DNA from: RHLJ01 sp965212165
GTDB lineage: Bacteria > Bacteroidota > Rhodothermia > Balneolales > Balneolaceae
Direction: 5' to 3'
Assembly (NCBI GenBank): GCA_965212165.1
Contig: OZ243096.1
Coordinates: 868,001 to 932,000 of the forward strand
DNA length: 64,000 bases
Part shown: one piece after another, positions 25,068 to 34,289 of the stretch
Position numbering within the stretch: position 1 is the stretch's first letter
Layout: every line of letters starts with the position of its first letter
The notes under the pieces: generated by a model
Seen by the model: only the letters and a program-made list of their open reading frames with translations
Database searches by the model: none
Told to the model about the DNA's origin: nothing
Made by a program: the position numbers and the translations under genes

Positions 25068-25922
25068 TCAAAACCGTACCAAATCTCCTAGCTCTAACTC
25101 TTTGCCTAAAGAGCTTTTCAAACCAAGTGTAGTGCTTTCAAAATGATTCGGGAAACCGCTGACTTTTGAAAGCATTTTTTTTAAGTCATGCAGGGGCAAT
25201 TGAGGTGAATAGGTGTTCAAAATGAAAAATCGATTCGATGGGTCTAGTAACTTCAAAGAATTCTCAACTAATTGAGGAAGATCGTTATTCAATTTCCAAT
25301 TTTTCCCTTTAGGAACCATTCCGAATATCGGAGGATCCATAATAATTCCGTGATATTGGTCACCACGACGAACGGATTTTTCTACAAACTTTCGGGCATC
25401 TTCAACAATCCACCGAATAGTATCAATATTATTTAGATCGGCATTTTGTCGAGCCCAAGTAACCACACTTTTGGAAGAATCCACATGGGTAACTTCAGCA
25501 CCAGATAGATTTGCAACAAGCGATGCGCCGCCTGTGTATGCAAAGAGGTTCAAAACCTTAGGAGTGATACCTTTTTTTGTAAACTCATTACACCGTTGTT
25601 GAATAAATTCCCAATTTTCGGCTTGTTCGGGGAAAACACCTAAATGCTTAAAGGCGCCCTGACTTAGTTTAAATTTTATTGAATTTTCATCAAAAGGATA
25701 TTCAATTTCAAAATCCTGAATTTCTTTATTCCACGTTCCTTTCTGATTTTTATCTTCCTTGAAATGTATCTGAGCTGTATTCCATTTTTCCTTTGAATGA
25801 TATGGCTTATTCGTAGCGGAAGGTTGTGGTCGGTCGGTTACTAATTCACCAAATCGTTCTAGCTTTCGACCGTTTCCAAAGTCTATGAGTTCATAGTCAT
25901 TCCAAGTTGTGGGGTATTTCAT
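25068..25922 (-). CDS. RlmI/YccW-like SAM-dependent RNA methyltransferase
   Basis: 284 residues from the ATG at 25922, which overlaps the upstream stop by 4 bases (ATGA); an earlier start would reach into that gene. The fold is that of the RlmI-like methyltransferases: VLNLFAYTGGASLVANLSG (SAM motif I), VTHVDSSKSVVTWARQNA, and IIMDPPIFG (DPP catalytic motif). The N-terminal PUA domain of full-length RlmI is absent, as in the shorter paralogues. The target, probably a cytosine in 23S rRNA in the family, is not certain here. It ends 2 bases from the convergent gene. Confidence 0.82.
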   Translation of the reverse strand: MKYPTTWNDYELIDFGNGRKLERFGELVTDRPQPSATNKPYHSKEKWNTAQIHFKEDKNQKGTWNKEIQDFEIEYPFDENSIKFKLSQGAFKHLGVFPEQAENWEFIQQRCNEFTKKGITPKVLNLFAYTGGASLVANLSGAEVTHVDSSKSVVTWARQNADLNNIDTIRWIVEDARKFVEKSVRRGDQYHGIIMDPPIFGMVPKGKNWKLNNDLPQLVENSLKLLDPSNRFFILNTYSPQLPLHDLKKMLSKVSGFPNHFESTTLGLKSSLGKELELGDLVRF

Positions 25923-26371
25923 ATTTCTATCTCTCGGAGGGCTTGAGCAACACCGGCATTGAGCTGCCAATCATAATCAGAAATGCCATGAAAATCAGAT
26001 CCGATAATAGCTCTGATTCTTTTAGTAGACTCAGCTGTTTGTTTGTATAAAACTAGCGAAAGCGGATAAGAGGCATTCAATCCAAAAGCAGTACACCAAA
26101 TTAAGAAATCATCACAATCTTCATATTCTTCGATCGCAAATATAATAAGCTGAAGTAAAAGTGCTTGATTGCCTAAATCAGCATCTTCATATTCATCATC
26201 AACGGGTATTCTGCAGGTATATGAAGGACAAATAAAGTCAATTTCACGAAATGAAATGTCTTCCAAACGTTTAGTTTTTTGTAGTGCTGTCAATTGGATC
26301 TCATTCTCCTCAATTAGCTTATATAAAGATTCAACTACAGGATAGAAACTTCTTATTTCTTTCTCATTCAT
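25919..26371 (-). CDS. Hypothetical acidic protein coupled to the methyltransferase
   Basis: 150 residues, acidic, mostly helical, with cysteines near residues 48, 53, 85 and 93. No signal peptide and no recognised domain. Its stop overlaps the methyltransferase start (ATGA), so they are translated together and may act in the same process. I cannot assign a function. Confidence 0.6.
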   Translation of the reverse strand: MNEKEIRSFYPVVESLYKLIEENEIQLTALQKTKRLEDISFREIDFICPSYTCRIPVDDEYEDADLGNQALLLQLIIFAIEEYEDCDDFLIWCTAFGLNASYPLSLVLYKQTAESTKRIRAIIGSDFHGISDYDWQLNAGVAQALREIEI

Positions 26372-26410
26372 AACCCTTTAATACACAATATTTCGTTCAA
26401 AACTTAAGAA

Positions 26411-27709
26411 CTAATTCCCCGAAGACTTGTCAAAGTAATCAACTACCAAGTTAGCCATTGTTCGTACTCCTAGTTTTAAACCATCTTCAGATACAAAGAA
26501 GTCTGGTGTATGATGACCAGCTGGTGTAGCACCTTCTGGAAGTCCACCGATGAAGAAATATAGACCGGGTACTTTCTCTTGAAAGAAAGAGAAATCTTCT
26601 GCGCCAGTAATAGCATTTATGTATACCACATTATCTTTTCCGGCGCTTTCTTCAAGTGTTGGAAGCATCATTGCTGTTAGATCAGGATCGTTATAGGTAA
26701 TCGGATATCCTTCATTAATAGTCAGAATTGCTTCAGCACCGTTACTTTCGGCAGTCTTTGTAACAATCGTCTCAAGTCTTTCAAATAAAGTTTCTCTCAT
26801 ATCTGCATCAAGTGTTCTGATGGTGCCCTCCATATATACTTCTTCGGGGATAATATTGCTTCTGACGCCACCGCTAATTAGACCAACAGTTACTACAGCT
26901 GCTTGTTTAGTTATAGGAAGACTTCGACTTACAATTGTTTGAATATTATTAATTATTTGGGCTGATGTGACGATTGGATCAATGCCTGTCCAAGGAGCGG
27001 AACCATGAGCCTGTTTTCCTTTTACAAGAATAGAATAGCTATTAACAGCGGCCATTATACCTTCGGATCTATATTCAATGTTACCAACTGGTGTATCGTC
27101 TGAAATATGAAGACCAAAAATTGCATCTACTTCAGGATTAGAAAGAACACCTTCTTCTACCATCATCTTTGCACCGCCACCTTCACCAAGTGGGGCGCCT
27201 TCTTCAGCAGGTTGGAAAATAAACTTTACAGTTCCTTTAAGGTCGTCTTTCATTTCAGTTAAAATTTGAGCTACCCCCATCAAAATGGCGATATGTGTAT
27301 CATGTCCACAAGCGTGCATAACTCCAACTTCGTTGCCTTGATATTCACCCATCACTGTAGATTTAAATGGAACATCAGTACGCTCTACCACAGGAAGTGC
27401 ATCCATGTCAGCTCGGAGGGCAACAACTGGCCCAGCTTTTCCCCCTTTAAGAATTGCAACAACACCAGTATAAGCAACCTCAGTTTGCACTTCTAATCCA
27501 AGTGATTCTAAATGAGCCGCGACTTTCTTGGCAGTATTGAATTCTCTGTTTGAAAGCTCAGGGTTCTCATGAAAATATCTTCGCCACTCAATAACTTGAT
27601 CTTCAAGTGCATCGGCCTTTTGGTCGATTATCATTTTCAAGTTTGTGGTTTGAGAAAAGGATGTGATCGATAAAAGAGAAATTATCGAAAGTAGGAGTAG
27701 TTTTTTCAT
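26411..27709 (-). CDS. M20 family amidohydrolase (hippurate/IAA-amino acid hydrolase-like), exported
   Basis: 432 residues from the ATG at 27709; an upstream start would place a hydrophobic stretch before the signal peptide. The signal peptide (MKKLLLLSIISLL) ends near FSQ. The metal-binding and catalytic motifs are VALRADMDALPV, MHACGHDTHIAILMG, FQPAEEGAPLGEGG and ITGAEDFSFF, all typical of the amidohydrolase branch of M20. Relatives cleave N-acyl amino acids or short peptides. Its location outside the cytoplasm suggests scavenging. Confidence 0.9.
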   Translation of the reverse strand: MKKLLLLSIISLLSITSFSQTTNLKMIIDQKADALEDQVIEWRRYFHENPELSNREFNTAKKVAAHLESLGLEVQTEVAYTGVVAILKGGKAGPVVALRADMDALPVVERTDVPFKSTVMGEYQGNEVGVMHACGHDTHIAILMGVAQILTEMKDDLKGTVKFIFQPAEEGAPLGEGGGAKMMVEEGVLSNPEVDAIFGLHISDDTPVGNIEYRSEGIMAAVNSYSILVKGKQAHGSAPWTGIDPIVTSAQIINNIQTIVSRSLPITKQAAVVTVGLISGGVRSNIIPEEVYMEGTIRTLDADMRETLFERLETIVTKTAESNGAEAILTINEGYPITYNDPDLTAMMLPTLEESAGKDNVVYINAITGAEDFSFFQEKVPGLYFFIGGLPEGATPAGHHTPDFFVSEDGLKLGVRTMANLVVDYFDKSSGN

Positions 27710-27778
27710 TTTGCTTATTAAGAGTGTTATTAGATCATAGAGATAAAGAAAATCGACCAAACAAGAAACAACGTTTTA

Positions 27779-28654
27779 TTATACTATCGTTATTGAATAT
27801 GTTTTAATATCAGAATGATTCGAAATTAGTTTTACTAAACCTTCTTTAGTTTCTAAATTCTGGTCAGAGTTTGAGGGATCAGTAATACCAAGCCAAGGCT
27901 CAATACAAACAAATGAAGCTCCTGGTTTTGCCCAAAAACCTAAATATTTGAAATCCTCAAATGTCATTGAAAGAATCTCACCAGACCTAACACTTTTCAA
28001 TTTTACCGTCTTTGACTGGAGGTTTTTGAAGATAAGCGCATCGTTATCAAATAAATTTTTGTGTAGCGGCAGGATGGAAGAATTATCTAACATCGTTTGG
28101 GTTTCACCTGTTGTCAATCCGTTTGAATCTAATAACCAAGCTGAATCAGTTTCTTTGTGTTCGAATTCTAAAAAATAATCTTCATATGCCTCACCTTCGT
28201 GGATAGGGCAGTTGAAAGCAGGATGACCACCTACAGAATATAACATGGGTTCTTCGCCATGATTGGTAATCAAATGAGAAACAGTGATCGTATTTTCGAT
28301 TACCTTGTAAATAACTTCAATCTCAAATTTAAAAGGATAGATCTTAAGTGAATTTTCATCCCACTTTAAAGAAAACCTCAAAGAATTATCAGTTTGTTCA
28401 ATCAGTTTAACTTTATTTGAATTTCGAACTAGCCCATGTTTTGGGATACTATATTTTTTTCCCTTGTAATAAGTCTCGCCATTATTCAATGCTCCTATAA
28501 TCGGAAATAACACCGGCGCATGACTGCTCCAAACGTTTGGATCAGCTTGCCATATATATTCCTTTCCAGTGATGTTCGATTTAATAGAACAAAGTTCAAT
28601 TCCAATTTTAGTTACTTTAATTGAGAGATTTGTGGTTTCTAAGGTGTATTCCAT
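27779..28654 (-). CDS. Aldose 1-epimerase family protein
   Basis: 291 residues from the ATG at 28654, with a TTG two codons upstream. The beta-sandwich epimerase pattern is visible: LFPIIGALNNGETYY, the catalytic histidine in SVGGHPAFNCP, and the late FVCIEPWLGITD with the glutamate. It belongs to the LacX/YeaD-like branch rather than canonical GalM. It probably interconverts sugar anomers in the cytoplasm. It stands alone in the minus direction, close to the M20 gene. Confidence 0.85.
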   Translation of the reverse strand: MEYTLETTNLSIKVTKIGIELCSIKSNITGKEYIWQADPNVWSSHAPVLFPIIGALNNGETYYKGKKYSIPKHGLVRNSNKVKLIEQTDNSLRFSLKWDENSLKIYPFKFEIEVIYKVIENTITVSHLITNHGEEPMLYSVGGHPAFNCPIHEGEAYEDYFLEFEHKETDSAWLLDSNGLTTGETQTMLDNSSILPLHKNLFDNDALIFKNLQSKTVKLKSVRSGEILSMTFEDFKYLGFWAKPGASFVCIEPWLGITDPSNSDQNLETKEGLVKLISNHSDIKTYSITIV

Positions 28655-28734
28655 CCTCAATAATAAAAAAGACTTGAATTCATTATAAAGCTCATAAATG
28701 TTATTTTATAATCGTTTAAAGAAATAAGAAAATC

Positions 28735-29289
28735 ATGAGAGTAAAAAACTATTTATTTATAGTCTGTTTATCATTATTTGTTGTAGGAACAGCCTGCGAA
28801 TCATCAACTAGTAATGATCCAGAGGAATTAGAATTCGGGAAGTTCAAGGGTGTTGTTGGAACATCACAGAATACAGGTTTATATGAAAAGTTAGAGGGTA
28901 ATGCGAGGTTTTCAATAAGTGAGATTGACTCTGTATTTAGTTTAGAATTTTATTCAGACTTCATCTCTGATACTAACCAGACTGAAATAAGATTGAATAT
29001 AAAGTCACTTGAAGTCCCATTAGTCGGTGTTTATAATTTTATTGATGTCGATACAACATTATCCATCGTCACAACTGGTTTTACTGGACTATATATTAGC
29101 CCCACGGTTGGTTTGAATGAGAAATATTATCCTGAATCAGGATCTCTAACTATCATGAGCTCTGATGACGCAAACGGTATAAAAGGATCTTTCGAGGGAG
29201 TAATTTTCAAAAATTCAGAAGTTGATTCAGGTGAATATGTTCGTCAATATTCTACATTTACTGCTGAATTTTATGCTGCGCCTAGCTAA
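28735..29289 (+). CDS. Hypothetical lipoprotein
   Basis: 184 residues. The signal peptide ends in a lipobox (VGTAC, Cys21). The mature part is beta-rich and acidic, with the form of a small beta-sandwich or barrel, and ends in a strand (YSTFTAEFYAAPS). I recognise no family. No linked gene suggests a role. Confidence 0.65.
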   Translation: MRVKNYLFIVCLSLFVVGTACESSTSNDPEELEFGKFKGVVGTSQNTGLYEKLEGNARFSISEIDSVFSLEFYSDFISDTNQTEIRLNIKSLEVPLVGVYNFIDVDTTLSIVTTGFTGLYISPTVGLNEKYYPESGSLTIMSSDDANGIKGSFEGVIFKNSEVDSGEYVRQYSTFTAEFYAAPS

Positions 29290-29384
29290 CAAAAGAGTAC
29301 AAAATAGAAAACCACTTCATATACAATTCATAGTATTGATTTAACATCAATTTGACTTAATCTATATGCTAAGTGGGAGGAAAG

Positions 29385-29741
29385 ATGGCATTTTCAAGAA
29401 AGCACAATCAAAATGTTCTTATAGATTATATTTCTTTTGTTTGCTTTGGTTTGTTAACTATGACGGGGTTTTTACTTCACTGGCGACTACCACACGGAAG
29501 TAAGAATGCAACTTTAATTGGTTATAGTAGACATCAATGGGGTGAGTTTCACTTTTGGGTTGCCATTGTTTTTGTTTCAGGAATAATAGTGCATCTAATT
29601 CTGCATTTACCATGGATACAAGCAACAATGTCTCCAGAGAAAGGAGATAAGCAACGCTATACACTGCTTATATTCTCTTTTACAGTATATACTATTTTAC
29701 TTTTTTCATTGGGTCTTTTACTAAGCCCAATAGTAAACTAG
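29385..29741 (+). CDS. DUF4405-like membrane protein
   Basis: 118 residues from the ATG at 29385, which has a clear GGAGG four bases upstream, one of the few strong Shine-Dalgarno sites here; a GTG at 29373 is unlikely because it would include that site. Three membrane helices carry histidines in LLHWRLPHG, RHQWGEFHFWVAI and VHLILHLPW. This resembles DUF4405, thought to be related to cytochrome b-type membrane domains, where paired histidines could bind heme. The function is not established. Confidence 0.72.
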   Translation: MAFSRKHNQNVLIDYISFVCFGLLTMTGFLLHWRLPHGSKNATLIGYSRHQWGEFHFWVAIVFVSGIIVHLILHLPWIQATMSPEKGDKQRYTLLIFSFTVYTILLFSLGLLLSPIVN

Positions 29742-29748
29742 ATGTTGG

Positions 29749-30408
29749 TTAACTTAATTCGAAAACCTCTTCCCCTTCATAAATAGTCTTTGTCTGAGGA
29801 TTATTCAATCCATTAATCATAGCTTGAGCTACTTCTTGAGCAGGAATAGGTTTATATTTTTTTAAGCTTGGAATAAAAGAGAATAAACCAGCAAAGAAAA
29901 TCCCTAACCCTTCCCAGGTTCGAGATTCTGTTCTTTTCCCTTTTAAAAAAGAAGGACGAACAATAAGCACCTTTTTAAAACCAATTTTTTGAACCTCTTT
30001 ATCTAATCTACCTTTCATATTTAAATAAAATGTTTTGCTCTTTTTGGAAGCCCCTAGGGAAGAGACAAGAGCATAAGAGGATAAACCATTTGATGCAGCA
30101 GCTTTTGCAACATCCAATTGGTGATCGAAGTCAATTTTGTATTGAGTGTTTTGGTTTTTAGCTTTTTTAATTGTCGTTCCTAAAGCGGAATAGAGCTCAT
30201 CTCCTTTAACCATATGACGCCAGATATTAAGCTCATCAAATTTTATGATGTGCTCGGTAAGTTTAGGATGGGAAACGCCAGTTTTTCTTCGATGAAAGAC
30301 AATAACTTTCCTATATCTATCATCAGATAATAGTAGTTGAAGAATATGTGATCCCACAAGGCCAGTGGCTCCAACAACGATAGCCGTTTTATCTTGGGTA
30401 CTGCTCAT
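29749..30408 (-). CDS. NAD(P)-binding atypical SDR (HTATIP2/TIP30-like)
   Basis: 219 residues. The N-terminus has AIVVGATGLVGSHILQLLL, the NmrA/TIP30-type dinucleotide loop, with an HRR after the second strand that favours NADPH. SSLGAS and the YLNMKGRLDKEV (YxxxK) motif complete the atypical SDR catalytic site, followed by IVRPSFLKGKR. Relatives act as oxidoreductases or NADPH sensors. It ends 8 bases from the convergent DUF4405 gene. Confidence 0.82.
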   Translation of the reverse strand: MSSTQDKTAIVVGATGLVGSHILQLLLSDDRYRKVIVFHRRKTGVSHPKLTEHIIKFDELNIWRHMVKGDELYSALGTTIKKAKNQNTQYKIDFDHQLDVAKAAASNGLSSYALVSSLGASKKSKTFYLNMKGRLDKEVQKIGFKKVLIVRPSFLKGKRTESRTWEGLGIFFAGLFSFIPSLKKYKPIPAQEVAQAMINGLNNPQTKTIYEGEEVFELS

Positions 30409-30514
30409 TAGTTAGATAATACTCAAACAAATATTAAAGTCGAAATAAGATGAATTAATCCCTAAACGTTAACGATTCGTAATATATTTTAAGCAGTTTA
30501 AAAACAAATATATG

Positions 30515-31723
30515 TTATTCCATTGCTGCTAATACACGTTTTACAATACCATCCATTGCTTCTCGGTTTATCCAACGAGCTACTATAACTAAATCATTTT
30601 CTTGGTCCACATATACCATATTAGTACCGGCTCCAAGATGCCAGAAAGCGGATTCAGGTGCGCTTGGTAATCCCTCTTTATCACCATTTAAGAAATAATT
30701 CATAAACCCATATCCGTTATTGGCTTCTGTTGGAGTTCTAGCCATTTTAATCCATTCTTCAGATAGGATTTGTTCTCCGTTCCAGTTTCCATTTCTTAAG
30801 GTAAGATATCCAAACCGAGCTTGGTCACGTGCGCTTATAAACATTCCACCACCCCAATGACCGCCACCACTAACGCTATGAACTAGATCTCCATCAATAA
30901 CAACCCATGATGTCTCGTAACCATACCATCGCCAGGTAGGTGAAGCACCAATTTTATCCATTAAATTATCTTTTAACACTTTTGGTAAAGGTTCTCTCAA
31001 TACATTTAAGGCGGCTAGTGCTAAGAGATTTACGCGAACATCGTTGTATTCCCAAACGCTTCCAGGTTCATGTCTATCCCTATTGATCCATTCACTACGA
31101 GGGCCACTTGGTCTATCAGCCCAATCTGGTTTACCGAATAAAGTTCCTTCCCAATCAGAGGTTTGTCTGAGTAAATGATTCCATGTAATCTTTGAGTTAT
31201 GATCACCTTTAAAAGGTTCTATGAATTTCGACTCTCCAATTTCATCCGACTTTGGCTTATTATTGTCAAATTCCATAATGTGAATTGGTGCCATATATAA
31301 ATCCACTTTATCATCAATATTTCGAATCAAACCATTATCGAAAGCAATTCCCACGGTACTGGATAAAAAGCTTTTAGCCACACTATGTGTCATGTCTACA
31401 CGAAATGGTTCTCCCCATTCAGCAACGATATATCCATTTTTAATAATAATTCCGGTTTGATCTCCGCGTTCTTTAAATGGACCAATTCCATCACCATAGG
31501 GTTCACGACCAAAAGTCTGGTAATGGTTTATTTCCATATTACGTGGATTAGTGGTTTCCATAGCTTGTGCATATTCGATGACTTTTAGAATCGAATCTGG
31601 ATTGAAGCCTACTTCTTGTGGAGTTTTAGTTTCCCAATTTCCCCAAGTTCCTGGAAAGTAGGTTTGGGCATGGGATGACACGCTTATGAAAAGTGAAAAG
31701 TGAATTAGTAAGAAGAGCCGCAT
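30515..31723 (-). CDS. Secreted serine hydrolase, beta-lactamase family (class C-like)
   Basis: 402 residues. The signal peptide ends at SSHAQ (residue 20). The nucleophile motif SVAK (Ser114, Lys117) and YND (in WEYNDVRVN) are present, and HLGAG near the C-terminus takes the place of the third box. This is a penicillin-binding-protein/esterase-type fold rather than a proven beta-lactamase. It would act in the periplasm or outside; peptides, esters or peptidoglycan fragments are possible substrates. It stands alone. Confidence 0.85.
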   Translation of the reverse strand: MRLFLLIHFSLFISVSSHAQTYFPGTWGNWETKTPQEVGFNPDSILKVIEYAQAMETTNPRNMEINHYQTFGREPYGDGIGPFKERGDQTGIIIKNGYIVAEWGEPFRVDMTHSVAKSFLSSTVGIAFDNGLIRNIDDKVDLYMAPIHIMEFDNNKPKSDEIGESKFIEPFKGDHNSKITWNHLLRQTSDWEGTLFGKPDWADRPSGPRSEWINRDRHEPGSVWEYNDVRVNLLALAALNVLREPLPKVLKDNLMDKIGASPTWRWYGYETSWVVIDGDLVHSVSGGGHWGGGMFISARDQARFGYLTLRNGNWNGEQILSEEWIKMARTPTEANNGYGFMNYFLNGDKEGLPSAPESAFWHLGAGTNMVYVDQENDLVIVARWINREAMDGIVKRVLAAME

Positions 31724-31794
31724 TTGTCCATAATTAATTTGAATTCATGACGAATCTACAAAATTAAATTAACTGTAAGCCTGTTCAATAATTT

Positions 31795-32166
31795 CTATCC
31801 TAAATCCTTTACAAATATTATTGCATTGTGATTTGGACTATATATTCCAAACTCTTGAGTTCCCCATGGAGTATCATCATGACGATTTATGTTGAACCCT
31901 ACTTTTTCAAATTCCTGATGTAGATTCTCTAAATCCTGAACCCAGATTTTAATTTGCTGACCTACATTTATTGATGGCTTGTCATTCTCATCATGAAATT
32001 GAATATGAATAAACTGTCCATCACGACTTAAAACAGCATAATCAAGTTTTTCAGAATAATTCAGAGAATCATATACATTTATAAATCCGAGTCTTTCAAA
32101 GAATACAATCTCTGCTTTTAAGTCTTTAGCAACGAGTACAGGTGATATATTCTTGAAATTATTCAT
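31795..32166 (-). CDS. VOC/glyoxalase-bleomycin resistance domain protein
   Basis: 123 residues forming a single VOC module: PVLVAKDLKAEIVFFERLGF at the start, FIHIQFHD in the middle and WGTQEFGIYSPNHNAIIFV at the end. The module probably dimerises to make a metal or ligand site. Its function (glyoxalase, antibiotic binding or other) cannot be told. It is 12 bases after the PqqB-like gene on the same strand and is probably co-transcribed. Confidence 0.82.
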   Translation of the reverse strand: MNNFKNISPVLVAKDLKAEIVFFERLGFINVYDSLNYSEKLDYAVLSRDGQFIHIQFHDENDKPSINVGQQIKIWVQDLENLHQEFEKVGFNINRHDDTPWGTQEFGIYSPNHNAIIFVKDLG

Positions 32167-32178
32167 GATCGCAATTAA

Positions 32179-33108
32179 TTAGAGATCAATCTTCATTCCC
32201 TCATATGCTACTTTAAAACCTAGATTTTCAACTTGCCGACGTTCCATTGAGTTTAGAATGAGGGGATTGGTATGGTTGAAGTGAATGAAAGTAATTTTTG
32301 CTCGTTCTGATTCAGAGAGATCTTTAAAGAGCTCTATACTTTCTTCTACAAATGGATGGGGAATATCCTTCATATCTCTTCCAGGAAGTTCATTTTGATC
32401 AAAAAAAGTAGCGTCTAAGAAAGCGACATCCACTTTTGAGATTTCTTCGATAATACTTCGATCCCAAATTTCCCATTTATTGATATCGGGAATGAATAAG
32501 ATTCTTTTGTTAGCTGATTCAATACGATAACCAACTGTTTCGGAAAACTCATCTCGATGAGGGACTATAAATGGTGTTACAGACAACGTATTTGAAATGT
32601 GAATGGTTGAATCGGGAGCTTGATTGATAAGTTCAATATTGTTGTACTCCACCAATTGACTCCAAGGTCCATTCTCAGAAAGAAACAAATTCATCCATGG
32701 CATAGCATAAACAGGCATATTAGATGAACCCATTACTTCCTGACCAAGATTTGCCAATCCTGTATAATGCCCTATATGTGCATGAGTAAGAAATATTCCA
32801 GATAAGTCCGCGATTTTAGATTCTGAATTAAGTTGATGAAGTTGCTCTTTGAAATCTGGTGTAGCTTCAAACATCCAAGTCTGACCCGATTCTTTATCAA
32901 CCAAGCCTAGACTAGTGGCATGTCTTTTTTCTTCATTCCCTAACCAATACTGAGTACAGTTTGCTTTGGTACAACCGGCCTGAGGAAATCCAGAATCCTG
33001 TGCTATTCCCAACACTGTAATATATTGATCCGATGTAGAATTGGTAGATTGATGCTCACTAGAGCAAGAGAGAAGAAGGAGTGCTGACAGTATAAAAATA
33101 TTTTTCAT
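32179..33108 (-). CDS. MBL-fold hydrolase, PqqB-like lipoprotein
   Basis: 309 residues. A lipobox (LLLSC, Cys15) puts it on the membrane outside the cytoplasm. The mature start VLGIAQDSGFPQAGC resembles the PqqB motif, and a cysteine pair lies in GCTKANC. The metallo-beta-lactamase metal site is THAHIGHYTG, with further ligands in PHRDE, DATFF and FIHFNH. PqqB proper is a cytoplasmic protein of pyrroloquinoline quinone synthesis. No other pqq gene is near, so this is more likely an exported relative with a different job. The closest named function is uncertain. Confidence 0.75.
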   Translation of the reverse strand: MKNIFILSALLLLSCSSEHQSTNSTSDQYITVLGIAQDSGFPQAGCTKANCTQYWLGNEEKRHATSLGLVDKESGQTWMFEATPDFKEQLHQLNSESKIADLSGIFLTHAHIGHYTGLANLGQEVMGSSNMPVYAMPWMNLFLSENGPWSQLVEYNNIELINQAPDSTIHISNTLSVTPFIVPHRDEFSETVGYRIESANKRILFIPDINKWEIWDRSIIEEISKVDVAFLDATFFDQNELPGRDMKDIPHPFVEESIELFKDLSESERAKITFIHFNHTNPLILNSMERRQVENLGFKVAYEGMKIDL

Positions 33109-33148
33109 ACTAAAAGGAATGGAAAACCGAGGATTAATGAAAGAAAAA

Positions 33149-33176
33149 AAGCCTCGTTAAAAAAATAACGAGGCTT
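33149..33176 (-). terminator. Rho-independent terminator for the small gene upstream (minus strand)
   Basis: On the minus strand, AAGCCTCGTTA pairs perfectly over 11 bases with TAACGAGGCTT around a 6-base loop, followed by a run of T (bases 33142-33148 on the plus strand are A-rich). It lies 25 bases past the stop of the 33202-33438 gene, supporting that gene as a real transcript end. Confidence 0.8.
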
Positions 33177-33201
33177 GGTACATAGTGCATTTAAAAAAAT
33201 A

Positions 33202-33438
33202 TTATAAATTTAGACTTGCTCTACCAACTTTATGTTGAACATTCATTTTATATTTTAAATTTTTCACTCCGAGTGGAAAAAGTATAGGCCATAAGAAAAA
33301 TCCTCTTAGAAATGATATGATTCCTTTTCCAAACATTTTAATACCGCCAATTCTTTCCTGATATCCTAACTGTGTAATAGAGAACATCCCCATTACAATA
33401 CCTGATGCTAAGAAAAGAGATAAGATTACTGTTATCAT
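33202..33438 (-). CDS. Small membrane protein, unknown
   Basis: 78 residues with an N-terminal hydrophobic helix (1-20) and a second (about 43-58) and a basic tail. No family recognised. The main support is the ATG with an A/T-rich leader and the strong terminator just past its stop, which has no other gene to serve. Confidence 0.5.
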   Translation of the reverse strand: MITVILSLFLASGIVMGMFSITQLGYQERIGGIKMFGKGIISFLRGFFLWPILFPLGVKNLKYKMNVQHKVGRASLNL

Positions 33439-33612
33439 TGTATTATATATTGTGTGTAAGTTTGATTTATTTCAATGTATTTAACTACTGGGTTCCCAGT
33501 TGCGTTCAGTAGAATTATTAACTTAGCTTAAGATTTGGAAGTTAAAGCCGTCGCTAAAAATTAAGAGTTTTTTATTGACCTCTAATGAATGCTAAATACA
33601 CTTAAAAGGAGA

Positions 33613-33975
33613 TTATCCTTGCTGAGTTCCGTAAAAACGTTCTCTTGTTATAAAGTCACCATCCCAATTTTGAGTAGCTACTTGTTCTATTTGAACTCTT
33701 GCGCCACCTTTGAAAGTTACGTCTAATACACATTCTACCGCAGTAGTCGTAGTTGCTTCATTTGCGGTAATAGATTTAACATCCATGCCATGAAATTCTT
33801 CAACACTACCAAAAAATTCATTTTCACGATCTCTATTAGTATCCTTGCCAGAAATAACTTTTCCATCTTCAAGAATCATATCCACATCATTATGATAATA
33901 TGTTTCAAAAGCTTCCATAGCTTTTCCATGACCTATTTGCGTATAAATGTCTGTAATTTTTTCTAAGTAACTCAT
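33613..33975 (-). CDS. SnoaL/NTF2-like domain protein
   Basis: 120 residues that fit the SnoaL-like cone-shaped fold: an N-terminal helix with YTQIGHGKAMEAFETYYHNDVDMILEDG, a central acidic section and a C-terminal beta sheet ending in ITRERFYG. Such proteins are isomerases, hydrolases or ligand-binding modules. No partner is visible. A 174-base gap precedes it, holding only a short palindrome (ACTGGG/CCCAGT at 33487-33500). Confidence 0.75.
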   Translation of the reverse strand: MSYLEKITDIYTQIGHGKAMEAFETYYHNDVDMILEDGKVISGKDTNRDRENEFFGSVEEFHGMDVKSITANEATTTTAVECVLDVTFKGGARVQIEQVATQNWDGDFITRERFYGTQQG

Positions 33976-34061
33976 TTTTTAATAATAATTTTTAGTTCAA
34001 TGTTAAACGATTGTGAGTGATATAACTTCCTCATTTATTATTTCGTTCGTTTAATGTTAAA

Positions 34062-34289
34062 CTATTTTTTCTTTTCGAATAAACGTATTCCAAATCGGAA
34101 AAAAAGAATAGAGAAAAGAATCAGAATCAGGTCTAATACTAGACTAATTAAAAAAGCAGAGAAGGTCTGATTGTTAAAGCCTTTCTCAAGCAAAAGGTAA
34201 AACCGCAAAATTGTCTGTGAACCTATAACTAACAGAAAGACGAGAAAGCAAGAAAGTAAAAATGAGAGAATTGAAAGAGTCTTTTTCAA
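34062..34289 (-). CDS. Small membrane protein coupled to nadA, unknown
   Basis: 75 residues with two hydrophobic helices (about 5-27 and 44-66) and a basic C-terminus. Its ATG overlaps the nadA stop (ATGA), so it is translated from the nadA message. I do not recognise it; it could be an NAD-related membrane factor or simply a read-through passenger. Confidence 0.6.
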   Translation of the reverse strand: MKKTLSILSFLLSCFLVFLLVIGSQTILRFYLLLEKGFNNQTFSAFLISLVLDLILILFSILFFRFGIRLFEKKK

